Positions 32,583 through 43,350 of a DNA stretch of 64,000 bases are shown here, piece by piece. Under the pieces are notes generated by a model that did no database searches, was not told the origin of the DNA, and saw only the letters and a list, made by a program, of their open reading frames with translations. This stretch comes from Pectinophora gossypiella. Its lineage: Eukaryota; Arthropoda; Insecta; Lepidoptera; Gelechiidae. The DNA lies in contig NC_065425.1 of NCBI RefSeq assembly GCF_024362695.1, forward strand, positions 1,989,001-2,053,000. The letters are read 5' to 3'. Each line of letters starts with the position of its first letter. Within the stretch, counting starts at the first letter, position 1. Made by a program: the position numbers and the translations under genes.

Positions 32583-32844
32583 TTTATATACAATGCATTA
32601 ATAATAATGAGAATTTTGTATAAGTAAAAGTGATATTTTGATATTCGCGAATAGCCGCTGATATTCGCGAATGCGAATGTGAATATGCATTTTTTACATT
32701 CGATGCCGTTAATTATTAGCTCGATTTTGACACTAACACGCCACTACAAAAATACGCCACACATTTTAAACACAAATTCGATTAAAGTCCGTAAGTTTGT
32801 ACGCGTATGTATGTCTATCTATATAATATTATACGTTGAAAGTC
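32583..32844. other. Unassigned; short gatattcgcgaat duplication
   Basis: gatattcgcgaat occurs twice at 32638-32673. Otherwise nothing recognised. Confidence 0.35.
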
Positions 32845-32972
32845 TCTCTTGTCACGTAGGTCAGCTGGAAGAAATCTCTTTGTTTAGAGATAAGCTTGCC
32901 TGTACTATCTGTTTTCTTTGTATGTTTCTTGTGTCTGTTTCATTGTGAATAAATAAATAAATAAATAAAGTC
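32845..32972 (+). repeat. LINE-F-related 3' end
   Basis: gtcagctggaagaaatctct...cttgcctgtactatctg, ending in gtgaataaataaataaa. This is the tail-to-end form of the fragment at 26.8 kb. Confidence 0.6.
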
Positions 32973-33163
32973 GCAAGAAAGTACACTGCACCTGCTAAGT
33001 TTTTTAATGTTGTAATGAATAATATGATTTCACTGCAAACCCGAGGGAAATCATTCCACGTGATACTTTGTACAATCATCAGAAAAAATACAAATTATTT
33101 CATCTCTCAGTAGTTTGTTTCACAGGTCAGCTATAACTTAAAATTAGATTAGGTAGATGGTGT

Positions 33164-33309
33164 GTACGATCACAAGTAATAATATGTATACACTTTGGTA
33201 CCATGTCACATTAACTTTTTTGACAAATTGAACTGTAAGTCTTACTAAACATCAAATTATGAGTGCGACAGAGTCCTAAAGTGGGTGCATTATATTGCTC
33301 ATGACTAGA
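33164..33309 (-). mobile_element. M3 miniature element
   Basis: Complement of the 29.9-kb copy, with a diverged outer end (gtacgatcacaagtaataat) and atgactag at the other. Confidence 0.7.
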
Positions 33310-33397
33310 ATCAGCACCATTAGCAGTAATTTGGCTTCTTGCTGTTTGTTTTCAGTTTCCGATATTTCGATCCCACCGGCTATTCCCGCGTTGGTCT

Positions 33398-33670
33398 CAA
33401 CGGCCTCTGTGTTCCAGTAGTTGAGCGTCGGGCTCACGATCCAGAGGTCCCGGGTTCGGCTCCCTAGTTTGCTTAGGACATCGCAGGCTGATCACCTGAT
33501 TGTCCGAAAGTAAGATGATTCGTGATTTAGAGGGCACATTACGCAGTCCCGGCTACTATTTACTAAAGTGAGCATATTAGCCCTGTTAGGGCTCATTGGC
33601 GGCTCAATTGTAACCCTGCTTGGTTGTTGAGGTGGGTTATCGACCTCACCTAAACCTCACGAGAGAAGGA
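33398..33670 (+). repeat. S3 SINE, old copy
   Basis: Head ggcctctgtgttccagtagt with B box gggttcggctccc, gctgatcacctgattgtccg, a decayed core, and a tail ending ggttgttgaggtgggttatc. The middle has insertions and losses. Confidence 0.65.
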
Positions 33671-34160
33671 AACCGGCTATTTTGTTCCCGCGGAAATACT
33701 CTATAATAAAAACCCGTCTCTGGGCATTTTCCTCCTCACTGTTGTTCCACAGCAGGTCGATGGACTGAAAACACACCCACAAGACAAATTAAAAAAGTTC
33801 GTTTCCCAAACCCTGAAACGAAAACTCGACTGGGATAAAACAAAAAAAAAAACTTTAAATCAGGAAATTCGCACCCAAATCCTCTGTAACAAAATATACT
33901 GTCACAGAAAGTATAGCTAACTTTGTAAAGGTAACTTTGTTGGCAAAGGTGTTGTGTATTTTGCCATTTTCTGCCTTCTTAAAGTTACAATACAGTGTGT
34001 TTGAAAATGTACGACAAAGCCTTTATGCTCAAAAGACACCATCGGAAGTTTTCCGGTCTGGAATCTAACTCGCGTAACAAGCTGTGATAGCATTTTTGAG
34101 GTTTCTCTTTCTTTCTTTCATCAAGTTTTGTATTAGTTTATTTTGATAAAATCTGTGTAA
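33671..34160. other. Unassigned interval
   Basis: No frame over 60 residues and no repeat match. Confidence 0.4.
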
Positions 34161-34410
34161 TGCCTAAATACAAATTCAAATTCAAAAATATCATTATTCA
34201 GTAGGTAACATAGTTACACTTTGAATCGTCAATTTTTAAATAACGAACGTCTCATCCGCCTAAAACTACTGCAGCTTCTCACAACCTGTATAGCCGAGGA
34301 AAAGAAGCTGCAGGAAAAACCTCGGAACAGGGCCATAACCGTTCTTTAAAAAAAATAAACAAAATATTGTTATACAATTGAATAATTTAGCTGCCTAATA
34401 TCAGTCGGGG
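34161..34410 (-). repeat. LINE-J 3' UTR
   Basis: Reverse complement of the 26.18-26.43 kb UTR, including the attcaaattcaaaaatatca tail and ctgcagcttctcacaacctg. The coding end is absent, so truncation was more severe. Confidence 0.7.
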
Positions 34411-34456
34411 GGCCACCACTTACAATACAGTTGAAAACGATATAGTTTAATGTACG

Positions 34457-34822
34457 TACTACGTACACATTTAACAGCCTCCGTGGTCTAGTGGTTAGAG
34501 CGTTAGGCTCACGATCTGGAGGTCCGGGTTCGATTCCCGATGGGGACATTGTCGAAATCACTTTGTGAGACTATCCTTTGTTTGGTAAGGACTTTTCAGG
34601 CTTGAATCACCTGATTGTCCGAAAAAGTAAGATGATTCCGTGCTTCGGAGGGAACGTTAAGCCGTTGGTCCCGGCTATTAGCCGTAAAAACACCTCCACC
34701 AACCCGCAGTGGAGCAGCGTGGTGGAGTATGATCCATACCCCCTCCGGTTGATTGAGGGGAGGCCTCTACCCAGCAGTGGGACGTATATAGGCTGTTGAT
34801 GATGATGATGACTACGTACACA
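34457..34822 (+). repeat. S2 SINE with 12-bp target duplication
   Basis: Flanked by actacgtacaca at 34457-34468 and 34811-34822. Complete tRNA-like head, body, core and tail, then (gat)n. The best-preserved S2 in the window. Confidence 0.9.
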
Positions 34823-34991
34823 GAGAACGTGAAAAGATTTTATGTGTACGTGCTATAGTAATAAAGAAAACAACGAATTTATGTGGCCCTGCTGTAGGGC
34901 ATACTCCCCAGCGGAGCCACTTAGTATAATCTTCTAGATGTTTTCTTTCTCTACTTTTTACGTACAGGGAGATACGTACTACAAGTACGTA

Positions 34992-35146
34992 CGTAAAGTC
35001 ATGAGCAATATCATGTACCCATTTTAGAACTCTGTCGCACTCTCATATTTGACATTTAATGCGACTTACGGTTTAATTCGTCAAAAAAGTTAATGTGACA
35101 TGGTTTCGGTGTGTGGGTGTGAACTTATTAGTACTCGTGACCGTAT
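34992..35146 (+). mobile_element. M3 miniature element
   Basis: Left end gtaaagtcatgagcaatatc, right end tactcgtgaccgta. Body as in other copies, with changes near gtttcggtgtgtgggtg. Confidence 0.7.
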
Positions 35147-35216
35147 GTACGTACCATACACATAGTGTACGTGAAAAAAATTCATGCGTACGTTCTACAA
35201 TAAAAAAGAAAATAAT

Positions 35217-35795
35217 GAATTCGGCTTTGAGATATGGAATAATTTTCTGGGGAAACTCTACAGACAAGGAAAAAGTATTTAAAGCACAAAAAAGATGCGT
35301 TAGGGCCGTCTACGGTCTAAAGTCAACGGATAGTTGTAAACAATACTTTACAACACTGAAAATATTAACCGTACCTTGCCTCTTTATTTATAAAGTCTGC
35401 GTTTTTATAAAGAGAAATCCTAGCCTTTTCAAAAAGACTACAGAGGTACATAATAGAAACCTGCGCTATAAAAATAGACTGTGTACAGTACCACATAACA
35501 CAGCACTACTGCACAAAAGTATCTTAGGTCTAGCTCCTAAGATCTTCAATAAATTGCCTGAACGTATGACATGTTTTAAATAGCTTAAAATTATGTAGCT
35601 TTAAATTGACATCTGTGCTTAAAATCCTATTGTATAAATTGTTGAATTTAATAGTAAGTACTTAAATAATAAGCCACTATTTGTATGCCTACTAACAGGC
35701 TGAATACAGAGATTGTAATAACTTTATGTACTTAACACCTTTTGTATACCAGTATTCACAAATAAAGATTTTGATTTGATTTGATTTGAATTAAT
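35217..35795 (+). pseudogene. LINE-J type ORF2 C-terminus and 3' end
   Basis: The 162-residue frame from 35095 becomes LINE-like at about 35217 (MNSALRYGIIFWGNSTDKEK), with FKAQKRCVRAVYGL and APKIFNKLPERM: these are conserved closing motifs of Jockey/CR1-type reverse transcriptase proteins. It runs to a stop at 35583 and a 3' UTR ending in (gattt)n at about 35790. The catalytic part is missing, so it is a 5'-truncated copy. The first ~40 residues come from M3 and spacer. Confidence 0.75.
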
Positions 35796-35851
35796 GTGGC
35801 CCGACAGAGCATTACACGAAAATCTACATTTTGAATAAATGTTAAATGATC

Positions 35852-36171
35852 TCATAACATAAACAGCCTATGTACGTCCCACTGCTGGGTACAGACCTCC
35901 CCTCAATCAACGGGATGGGGTATGGAGCATACTCCACCACGCTGCTCCAATGTGGGTTGGTGAAGGTGTTTTTACGGCTAATAGCCGGGACCAACGACTT
36001 AAGCACAGAATCATCTTACTTTTTCGGACAATCAGGTGATTCAAGCCTGAAAAGTCTTTACCATGAAAGGACAGTCTAACAAAGTGATTTCGACAATGTC
36101 CCCATCGGGAATCGAACCCGGACCTCCAGATCGTGAGCATAACGCTCTAACAACTATACCACGGAGGCTGT
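35852..36171 (-). repeat. S2 SINE, full length
   Basis: Minus-strand copy with the tail at the left and an intact head at 36108-36171. A deletion removes part of the core (ccgtgcttcggagggca region). Confidence 0.85.
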
Positions 36172-36338
36172 TAGAGGACGGAAACAACTACTAATACAAA
36201 TAGTACTAAATTAGTACTATATCTAACAATATGGCATTTCAACATTAAGACGTTACTCTCGCCATATTGACGCTAATAATTAATTTTATAAGCACAAAAC
36301 TTTTGCAACAATAAACAACAAAATGTCGAAGGTATAGG

Positions 36339-36923
36339 TCCCGGCAAACTTCTTGAGCATCGACCTTGACTGCGCACAACCGAATTTTAGATCTCTTTGG
36401 TGTCGCGGTATGGGGCGCGGGGGCGGGTGAGTCCCGCATCGACCGGCTATTGGTAGATCAGTCGATACTTCCCCCGCGCACTCTGTCTTCGTCCCTTTGA
36501 CTCCCGAATACACTTGCATGCAGTGAAACTGTCAACTGTCAAAAAAACTGTCATTGTTGTTATTGCTCTTTTGTTAGTTTTTTGTTATTGCTCATTTGTT
36601 TAAGTTTAAGAATTAGTTACTAGCACGAGGTCTATGTCTACAAATCCAAAACCTAACACTAGCTCTGGTATTGCTGGTTTCAACCTCATGGTAGGAATAT
36701 CATACTCACCTGACGATTAGTTTTTTATTAAATATAATAATATAAGTTTTACTAAACTATAATAATATAAGTTTAGTTTTATTTACATAATTACATAATA
36801 TAATAATTGTTTTTTTTTAATGAAGTTAAGAAAATAATCAAAAGTTCATTTTTTGCACGGAAGTGTACGTGCGCGAACTTTCCCCCACTACGACACTCGA
36901 TGCTCAAGAAGTTTGCCGGGAGT
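36339..36923. mobile_element. M5 element, copy 1
   Basis: Inverted ends tcccggcaaacttcttgagc at the left and gctcaagaagtttgccggga at the right, ~25 bp each with a tcga junction. The ~585-bp body is GC-rich on the left (36.36-36.50 kb) and AT-rich on the right. A second copy lies at 51.4-51.97 kb. No conserved ORF is shared by both. On the minus strand both copies keep gtgaggtatgatattcc or a close splice-donor-like variant. Confidence 0.65.
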
Positions 36924-36941
36924 TATAATTTTTAGTCTATT

Positions 36942-37098
36942 AAGGGACTTTCCACTTTTTCCTCAAAAAGAATATAGATGTCGCTGTACAGTTTTTCCTT
37001 TGTTTAACCTTCTAATTTCATGGATAACAGACATAATATTATGCATCTTTTATCTTTGTTCCTCAATCACATTTTCCACCCATTATTATTCTGATTAA
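36942..37098 (-). repeat. X repeat fragment
   Basis: Complement of X: accttctaatttcatggataacagacataa and cattattattctgatt are preserved. Confidence 0.55.
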
Positions 37099-37150
37099 AA
37101 TAAAGAGAAGCAACCTGTGAACTCGTGTAATAACATAATTCTATACATAA

Positions 37151-37469
37151 TGTAATCCAAGGAGGAGCTTGTTGCCGCAGCGGTTAACGCGCTCGGACTG
37201 CGGTTGTTGAAGTTAAGCAACTTTCGCAAAAGTCGGTCATAGGATGGGTGACCACAAAAAAAAAGTTTTCATCTCGAGCTCCTCCGTGCTTCGGAAGGCG
37301 CGTTAAGCCGTTGGTCCCGGCTGCATTAGCAGTCGTTAATAACCATCAATCCGAACTGGGCCCGCGTGATGGTTTAAGGCCCGATCTCCCTATCCATCCA
37401 TAGGGAAGGCCCGTGCCCCTGCAGTGGGGACGTTAATGGGCTGATAATGATGATGATGATGTGATCCAA
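37151..37469 (+). repeat. S1 SINE with ~10-bp target duplication
   Basis: Flanks tgtaatccaa (37151-37160) and tgtgatccaa (37460-37469), one mismatch. Full head (ccgcagcggttaacgcgctc), gttaagcaac, ggatgggtgacc, A-run, core and tail. Confidence 0.85.
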
Positions 37470-37529
37470 ATTTATTATGCTTTTGCCATTACATTGTAAT
37501 TTGGAATAATTATGTACTCGGTAAAATAG

Positions 37530-38017
37530 GTAATTATGATGTTAAAGCCTGTACACCGCCATTTGTATTGTTTGGTAAACGTAGCCTCCAGGGTAACAAG
37601 TCTCTAATTGACTTTAGGAACAAAACAAGGAAAAGTTTTTTCACTATTTCCTGTACATAAATTCTATAGAGTGCTTTTTGTATCATCTTGTACATCTTTA
37701 GGTTGGCAACATCTGTCACTTATGCTATTTTCAGCGGAACCTTTTTCTCTGAATATTTTCGTGGAAAGAATTCGGCTCGTAAACATTTTTTTCTAGCTAA
37801 AAGCTGCCATATTTTGTGATTGACAGTACCCCGTGTCTGTTTGAACCCGCAATTTTTATAATAATAATCTTTATTTTAGACAAAGGCCTATATTAAACGT
37901 ATACACAAATACTAGGTACGTAACAATACAATAAAAACATTGATTTACCACTACTGTAAATACAGCGCTTGATACAAAAATGCGGCGATAATTTGGCGCT
38001 TGTTTAGCTATACATTC
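37530..38017. repeat. X fragment, then unassigned, then LINE tail
   Basis: 37530-37625 resembles X (cctgtacaccgccatttgta). 37856-37925 has ataatctttattttagacaa, a LINE-type terminus on the minus strand. The rest has no match. Confidence 0.4.
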
Positions 38018-38164
38018 GTACGGTCACGAGCATTAATATGTATACACTTTGGTACCATGTCACATTAACTTTTTTGACAAATTGAACTGTAAGTCTCAAT
38101 AAATGTCAAATTGTTAATGCGACAGAGTCCTAAAGTGGGTACATTATATTGCTCATGACTGTAC
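38018..38164 (-). mobile_element. M3 miniature element, best-preserved minus-strand copy
   Basis: Terminal inverted repeats gtacggtcacgagcattaat and, complemented, gtacagtcatgagcaatata. 147 bp in all. Confidence 0.8.
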
Positions 38165-38285
38165 ACAGCGGTATATAATGTCGTGGCCAGATCTTAGATT
38201 GATCATTTCATGATGTGTTCGACCATTTCATGAAATAGATTATCATGTGTTGACCACATCATGGTGTAGTTTGGCCAGATCAATA

Positions 38286-38425
38286 CCCCCTCCGGCCCTC
38301 CCAAGCACATTAAGCCGTTGGTCCCGGCTATTAGCGGTAATATCAAACCGCAGTGGAGCAGCGTGGTGGAGTATGCTCCACACCCCCTCCGGATTGAGGG
38401 GAGGCCTGTGCCCAGTAGATATATT
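38286..38425 (+). repeat. S2 SINE 3' fragment
   Basis: ccctcccaagcacattaagc (core) to cctgtgcccag, with a shortened tail. Confidence 0.6.
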
Positions 38426-38483
38426 GTATTGAGACGTTTGATATTATTATGTAAAAATGATGATTCAAAATATTTTTTTTTTT

Positions 38484-38735
38484 ACGTGACTTACTGTAGA
38501 TTTGCCGCAGATGGCATTAACTATTTGGCCGGACAAATGGGGAGCGCTGAAGGCTCTCACCCGGTACAACGTTTAAGACAACAGGCCTGAGGGTGCTCAG
38601 TTGGGCGCGAACCTCGGCTCAGGGCGTCGTGTCGTCTGGGAGGGATAATAATAGAAAGAATTAATCAACCCAGTGGGTCGATAGCGATAAGCGTTGATTG
38701 AGGGAAATCGTCGACCACGCCGGCGAGGATGATTC
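38484..38735 (+). repeat. R5 repeat, long copy
   Basis: From acgtgacttactgtagattt to aaatcgtcgaccacgccggc. Followed directly by a 60-bp LINE-J tail (38727-38787, ataaagatctttttgaattt). Confidence 0.7.
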
Positions 38736-38787
38736 AAAGCGTAACTATGTTACCTACGGAATAAAGATCTTTTTGAATTTGAATTTC

Positions 38788-39060
38788 TGTTCCGTATTCT
38801 AAAACCGCCCTAAGTTATTCCGGAACAAGAAGCCTGTCAAACAGTTTTCTAGTCAATTTGTTATAATTAAGTTGTTTGAATTTATTATTCAACTCACTTT
38901 TAACAGGTCATTGCCCTTACTCTCTCCATTTGGAAAATCAACAATTGCATATTAAGCAAGTATAGGGCGCTTTGACTGGCGACACGCGTCGATATGCTTA
39001 ACAAAATACAATATTATAAATCATTTACTTTTTACATATTTCTTCGCCTTATGGTTGTCC
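38788..39060. other. Unassigned interval
   Basis: Nothing recognised. Confidence 0.4.
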
Positions 39061-39250
39061 GGAAGAAATCACATAACATAACAAATACTTTATTGCACAA
39101 ACAGGAAAAAACAAAATACAAAACAAAAGAGAAATAGAATGAGTACAATAGGCGGCCTTATTGCTAAGTAGCAATCTCTTCCAGGCAACCTTTAAGTATA
39201 GGAGATATTGAATATTATGTGATATAGCGGGATAGTGCAGCATGGGAATA
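39061..39250 (-). repeat. LINE-F 3' end
   Basis: cataacataacaaatacttt tail, then aggcggccttattgctaagt and atagcgggatagtgcagcat. The 48.7-kb copy is the same piece on the other strand. Confidence 0.7.
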
Positions 39251-39487
39251 CTTGTACGTATAAAAATAAATACACTTTCGACTACATAAACTACATAATA
39301 ATACTCACTTTAAGCCATAAGGCTGCCACTTGCCATGTGCTTAGTTAAGTCTTTTGTAAATATTTCCTTTTATTTTAGTAATGTAAGGTATATTTTGTGT
39401 TGTATCATTAAGTTGTCAGAATATGGTAGGTATTACAAGTGAGATGGTGAGTTCAAGATGAACGAAAGATCAATGGCAATGCTTAGT
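39251..39487. other. Unassigned interval
   Basis: Nothing recognised. Confidence 0.4.
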
Positions 39488-40010
39488 TTCTTCTTCTTCT
39501 TCTATCGTGTAGGTTGTGAGGTGGATTATCAACCTCATCAACCCTGGTGTCGGGGTTATTATTAAGCCACCATAGGCCCGTGACATGACTCATGTAACGA
39601 TTACTCACTTACATCTTCTTCTGTGCGAGTCGATGGCGATCGAAACTAAATTTTTGCTGACCAATAATTGGCCACGCTTACGGCATTGTCAGTGGCTTCG
39701 TACAGGTCTTTAATAGTGCAGGTGTTAGGGCACTTACATCAGTAAGTACTAACCGGGACCAACGGCTTAACGTGCCTTTTTAGGACATTTCAGGCTTGAA
39801 TCACTTGATTATCCCGAAAAGTAAGATGATTCCGTGCTTCGGAGGGCACGTGAAGCCGTTGGTCCCGGCTATTAGCTGTAAAAACACCTCCACCAACCCG
39901 AATTGGAGCAGCGTGGTGGAGTATACTCCATAGCCCCTCCGGTTGATTGAGGGGAGGCCTGTGCCCAGCAGTGGGACGTATATAGGCTGTTTATGTGTAT
40001 GTTTGTTGAG
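39488..40010. repeat. S3 and S2 fragments fused tail-to-tail
   Basis: 39488-39615 is the S3 tail (minus). 39616-39735 is a filler (gagtcgatggcgatcgaaac). 39736-39778 returns to S3 (cttacatcagtaagtactaa). From 39779 a plus-strand S2 begins in mid-body and runs to its tail at 40000. The S3 to S2 switch happens inside the core region the families share. Confidence 0.6.
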
Positions 40011-40067
40011 ACGTGACGCGCGACAAGACATGGTTCCTCTGGCGACATGTTGTCGACAGACGTGCTT

Positions 40068-40250
40068 TTTTTTTGACGTGACTTATTGTAGATTTGCCGC
40101 ATTTCCGCAGATGGCATTAACTACTTGGCCGGACAAATGGGGAGCGCTGAAGGCTCTCACCCGGTACAACGTTTAAGACAACAGGCCTGAGGGTGCTCAG
40201 GGCGTCGTCTGAAAGGAAAAATATTTGAAAGAATTAATCGACCCTAGTGC
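40068..40250 (+). repeat. R5 repeat, medium copy
   Basis: tgacgtgacttattgtagat to atcgaccctagtgcg, with a 12-bp internal duplication (gccgcatttccgcag) and one deletion. Confidence 0.65.
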
Positions 40251-40254
40251 GTGC

Positions 40255-40375
40255 ATAGGTCATGATCGGACGGATGCAAGTCGTGTAGATTTTCACCTTA
40301 TTCCTAAGGGACAATTTACTTCGCTTGTTAAGGAGGCAATTAAATCGGACGAGCAGTAGATACAGTAGACAGAGA
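40255..40375 (-). pseudogene. LINE-J reverse transcriptase fragment
   Basis: Reads LLNKRSKLSLRNKVKIYTTC followed by IRPIMTYA, the conserved segment just after the palm/thumb region in Jockey-type enzymes. Similar ~70-bp pieces are at 50.94 and 51.32 kb. No catalytic YxDD motif is nearby. Confidence 0.6.
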
Positions 40376-40623
40376 ACGTTGTTAAACAAAACCGCACTAA
40401 CTTTTAACGTGTCGTGCAACATGTTGTTCAGTGGAAACGCGGCTTTAATAAAATCATAATCTTTTTGTTCTTCGGCTCGTGTAAGCAACATAAGAGATAA
40501 TATATCGTAATTAACACATCTCTTCATTTTATTGTAATAATTATTGATTAATTTTACCTTATTTGCGATATTGCTGTAGAAGGCACGAGTTTTAGTAACA
40601 CGCAGCTGTTGGCTGTTAAACAT
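40376..40623 (-). other. Unrecognised open frame joined to a LINE fragment
   Basis: A true ATG at 40623 opens a 129-residue frame. About 80 residues (e.g. TKTRAFYSNIANKVKLINNY) have no recognised domain before it runs into the LINE-J fragment. Codon-like composition, but no partner exon. Possibly an unknown retroelement ORF or a host exon captured by repeats. Confidence 0.25.
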
Positions 40624-40635
40624 TTTAACTCCTGT

Positions 40636-40825
40636 ACTGGTTGGTTCCGTGCTTCGGAAGGCACGTTAAGCCGTTGGTCCCGGCTGCATTAGCAGTCGGT
40701 AATAACCACCAATCCGCACTGGGCCCGCGTGGTGGTTTAAGGCCCGATCTCCCTATCCATCCATAGGGAAGGCCCCTGCCCCAGCAGTGGGGACGTTAAT
40801 GGGCTGGTGATGATGACTGGTTGGT
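40636..40825 (+). repeat. S1 SINE, 5'-truncated, with target duplication
   Basis: actggttggt at 40636-40645 and 40816-40825 flanks a copy that begins at the core (tccgtgcttcggaaggcac). The tRNA/5S-like head is missing, so reverse transcription stopped early. Confidence 0.85.
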
Positions 40826-41067
40826 GAGAAGGGTGGCAAGAAGGAAACCACATACATACATACATAAACTCACGCCTATTTCCCACCGGGGCAAGCAGAG
40901 ACTATAGAATTCCATTTAACCACTGCCCACTCACACACTGACCCACTGTCACACTCACTGTCTGCATTTGAGAAGGAAACCACTGCCCTATTTTTCCACA
41001 AAAAAATAGCATTGGGAATGCTACACCGACAAGAGCGTGGCTCTTAAATTAGTAATGACTGGTTGGT
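40826..41067 (+). repeat. LINE-R type 3' end sharing the same target site
   Basis: Ends in gagcgtggctcttaaattag and then a third copy of actggttggt at 41058-41067. Internally 40850-40915 is the dispersed catacatacataaactcacg/agactatagaattccattt piece. Confidence 0.65.
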
Positions 41068-41139
41068 AAAAGAAACATAGTAGATAGTGTGTCGAGCGTA
41101 TGATAATCCTTTCAGACGATGTCCTGTGCCGAGTTTCAA

Positions 41140-41395
41140 AAATCAAATCAAATCAATTTATTTGCGAGAACACATAGAATACAATAAAGGTGGTAAAATA
41201 ATTTAAATAACAATGTTGTGATGTGTTCGGCCTGCATGCAGGCGTACAAATATACATAAGAAAATAAAAAATAAAGAAATGGTACATTGAAAGAAAATTA
41301 TCAACGCGTAAATTAAATTAATTAAATTATTACGCGCGTTCAACTTGGCCCCCTCACGGTTGTTGCTTTAAATAATAAAACGGAGGTTAAAGTAT
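41140..41395 (-). repeat. LINE 3' end, (caaat)n tail
   Basis: aaatcaaatcaaatcaattt tail, then ttgcgagaacacatagaata and catgcaggcgtacaaatata. Not matched elsewhere in the window. Confidence 0.45.
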
Positions 41396-42250
41396 TTTTA
41401 CTTTATGAGCCTTTGTAGTGTGAAGTAAATATATTTTTTAACCCCTAACGCAAAAACGTCGGGTTCTTAGCTATGTTTGGTGGAAATCGGTTCAGGTCTT
41501 CAAGGTCATCAGGTCGTTTGTAAGGTGTGATAGGAATGTTACACGCTTAGTTTGCTTGCAAGCATATGTGGGATCTGACATTTGAAACACTATGTCTTCT
41601 GGAACTACTGAGCTGGTCTGCTGTTAGCGTACTTTTTATCTGGTTGGGTTTTTTTTTTATTTTTAGTTTTAAGTTATGAGTAATATTTACGTATATATAC
41701 GTAGTGATAAAAAATTGTTGTGGTCGTATGCCAATCTGTCCTAATAGTTTGCTTGTGACGACGGCCACGACTATCAACTAAACATCACTATTCGGAAGAA
41801 TTTCAGAAAATTTTACCTATTTTCTTGTTTTATATTATATTTTCGTGTTTTTTCCGTATATTTTTATGATTTTTAATAATAAGTACTTCTAACCTACTTA
41901 AATAATCTGCTAATATTTTAATTGGTAATATTATACCTAATAGTAACTATATTGTGGTATAACACAATTATAGTATAATAAAAAAACCCAATATACTTAT
42001 TAAAAATAGAAAGGTTTATACACAAGAAAAACAAATGGCTTCTGCTTATCTCCTCTAGAAATATCATCCAGCAAACCTTATTACAAACAAAGTGAAATAT
42101 ACACATCTAAGGGACCAATCCATTTATATGTTTCATGCATAGAGCACGGAATGAAATTACAATCTGTTGCCTCTAGAGACACACATAAAATTATGGCCAA
42201 TTCAGCTAATTTCAAGAAATGAAATGTTTATTTATAAAGTTTGCCTTTTT
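41396..42250. other. AT-rich interval, nothing recognised
   Basis: About 0.85 kb; frames are short and of low complexity. Confidence 0.4.
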
Positions 42251-42254
42251 AATG

Positions 42255-42401
42255 TTTTCATCATCATCAGCCGTATGACGCCCACTGTATAGGCGTATAC
42301 ACGTATATAGGCTATTTATGTATGTTATGTTATATCATCACCAGCCCATTAACGTCCCCACTGCTGGGGCACGGGCCTTCCCTATGGATGGATAGGGAGA
42401 T
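42255..42401. repeat. S2 and S1 tail fragments
   Basis: 42280-42330 is an S2-like tail (gtatataggctatttatgta). 42333-42401 is the minus-strand S1 tail only (cattaacgtccccactgctg), ending abruptly at tagggagat. Confidence 0.6.
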
Positions 42402-43030
42402 GATGTTTTATTCAGAAATAATAATAACAAAAAAATTAAAAAATCAGAAAAAAGAAATGAAAGAAAAATAAATGAAAATATTTATTTATTATATTAATAT
42501 TATAACATTTTATTTATTCGCAAAAATCTTGACTATTTTCTTTCTTTAATTTCTAGATGTAGAAACTCTATGGTGGGATTTAGACTCTAATAAAAATCAT
42601 TAGTGCGATAAATGTTGCCATTAGGTATATGAAAGGTATTAATTATAGTTACCTTTATGTAGCTAAACATATGTACATAAGTAATACATAAAAATATGTA
42701 CTGTCTGTTTCTTTTGACTGTTCCATTGTGTATAAATATATACATACATAAAACTTTTTCCACCACGGAATTCCCCTTACTAAAATCCTGACAAAAAACG
42801 ATTTGCTTCGATTTTTTAAATATATAAATTATAACAACGAGTTTACGAGAAAATATGTTGATAAAATATTAGAACTTCCGCTTCTAGTAGCTACCGAGTG
42901 TAATTTTCTATCGTGCTCTATGGTACCATGGTATGCTGATTTGATGACAGGTATTCAGATTATATAGCCGAAATTCAAATGAAATGCTGAGCGACGTGCG
43001 TCGCTCTAGAAATGAAATAATATATATATA
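42402..43030. other. AT-rich flank of the LTR element
   Basis: No repeat or frame recognised. The last 20 bases are (ta)n, the preferred-looking landing site of the LTR retrotransposon. Confidence 0.45.
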
Positions 43031-43034
43031 CGTA

Positions 43035-43329
43035 TGTAGGCGTGTGGCTGAGTGAGTGACAGGTGAGTTGAGATGATTGTGTGAGAAGTAGACGAGTAAC
43101 ATGAGTAGTACAGGAGGTATAGAGTATAGAAGGGATGCATAGAGAAATGATAGATTGAGTGAAGGAGTGTGAATGAGTGAGAGTGATAGAAGGAGTGAGA
43201 AGGGAAGGAGAGGGGAGATAGCGGATGGCGGACGAAAACGATGGTGGTGTAATTACGCGGAGGTTAAAAATAAAAATAAGTGTTTGAACCGTACTTGACT
43301 GTTTAATTGAGCAAACCCAAAATCCCACA
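43035..43329 (+). repeat. 5' LTR
   Basis: tgtaggcgtgtggctgagtg to aacccaaaatcccaca. Purine-rich gagtgagt stretches, and an aaaaataaaaataag near the 3' end that may serve polyadenylation. No TATA box at a convincing position. Identical in my reading to 46799-47093. Confidence 0.95.
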
Positions 43330-43332
43330 TTT

Positions 43333-43350
43333 TGGGGGCTCGTCCGGGAT
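43333..43350 (+). other. Primer binding site for tRNA-Pro
   Basis: TGGGGGCTCGTCCGGGAT is complementary to the 3' end of eukaryotic tRNA-Pro including CCA. It lies three bases after the LTR. The same primer is used by gammaretroviruses; many insect Ty3/gypsy elements use other tRNAs. Confidence 0.9.

Noticed and set aside
34476..34550. tRNA gene (A box, anticodon-like loop, B box)
   Set aside because: It is the head of an S2 SINE: it recurs many times, has mismatched arms, and continues into a conserved SINE body with a target duplication around the whole unit. The same applies to the S3 and S4 heads.
35095..35216. N-terminal part of the 162-residue ORF as a native protein start
   Set aside because: It lies in an M3 element and spacer; LINE similarity begins only at about 35217, so the ORF start is accidental.
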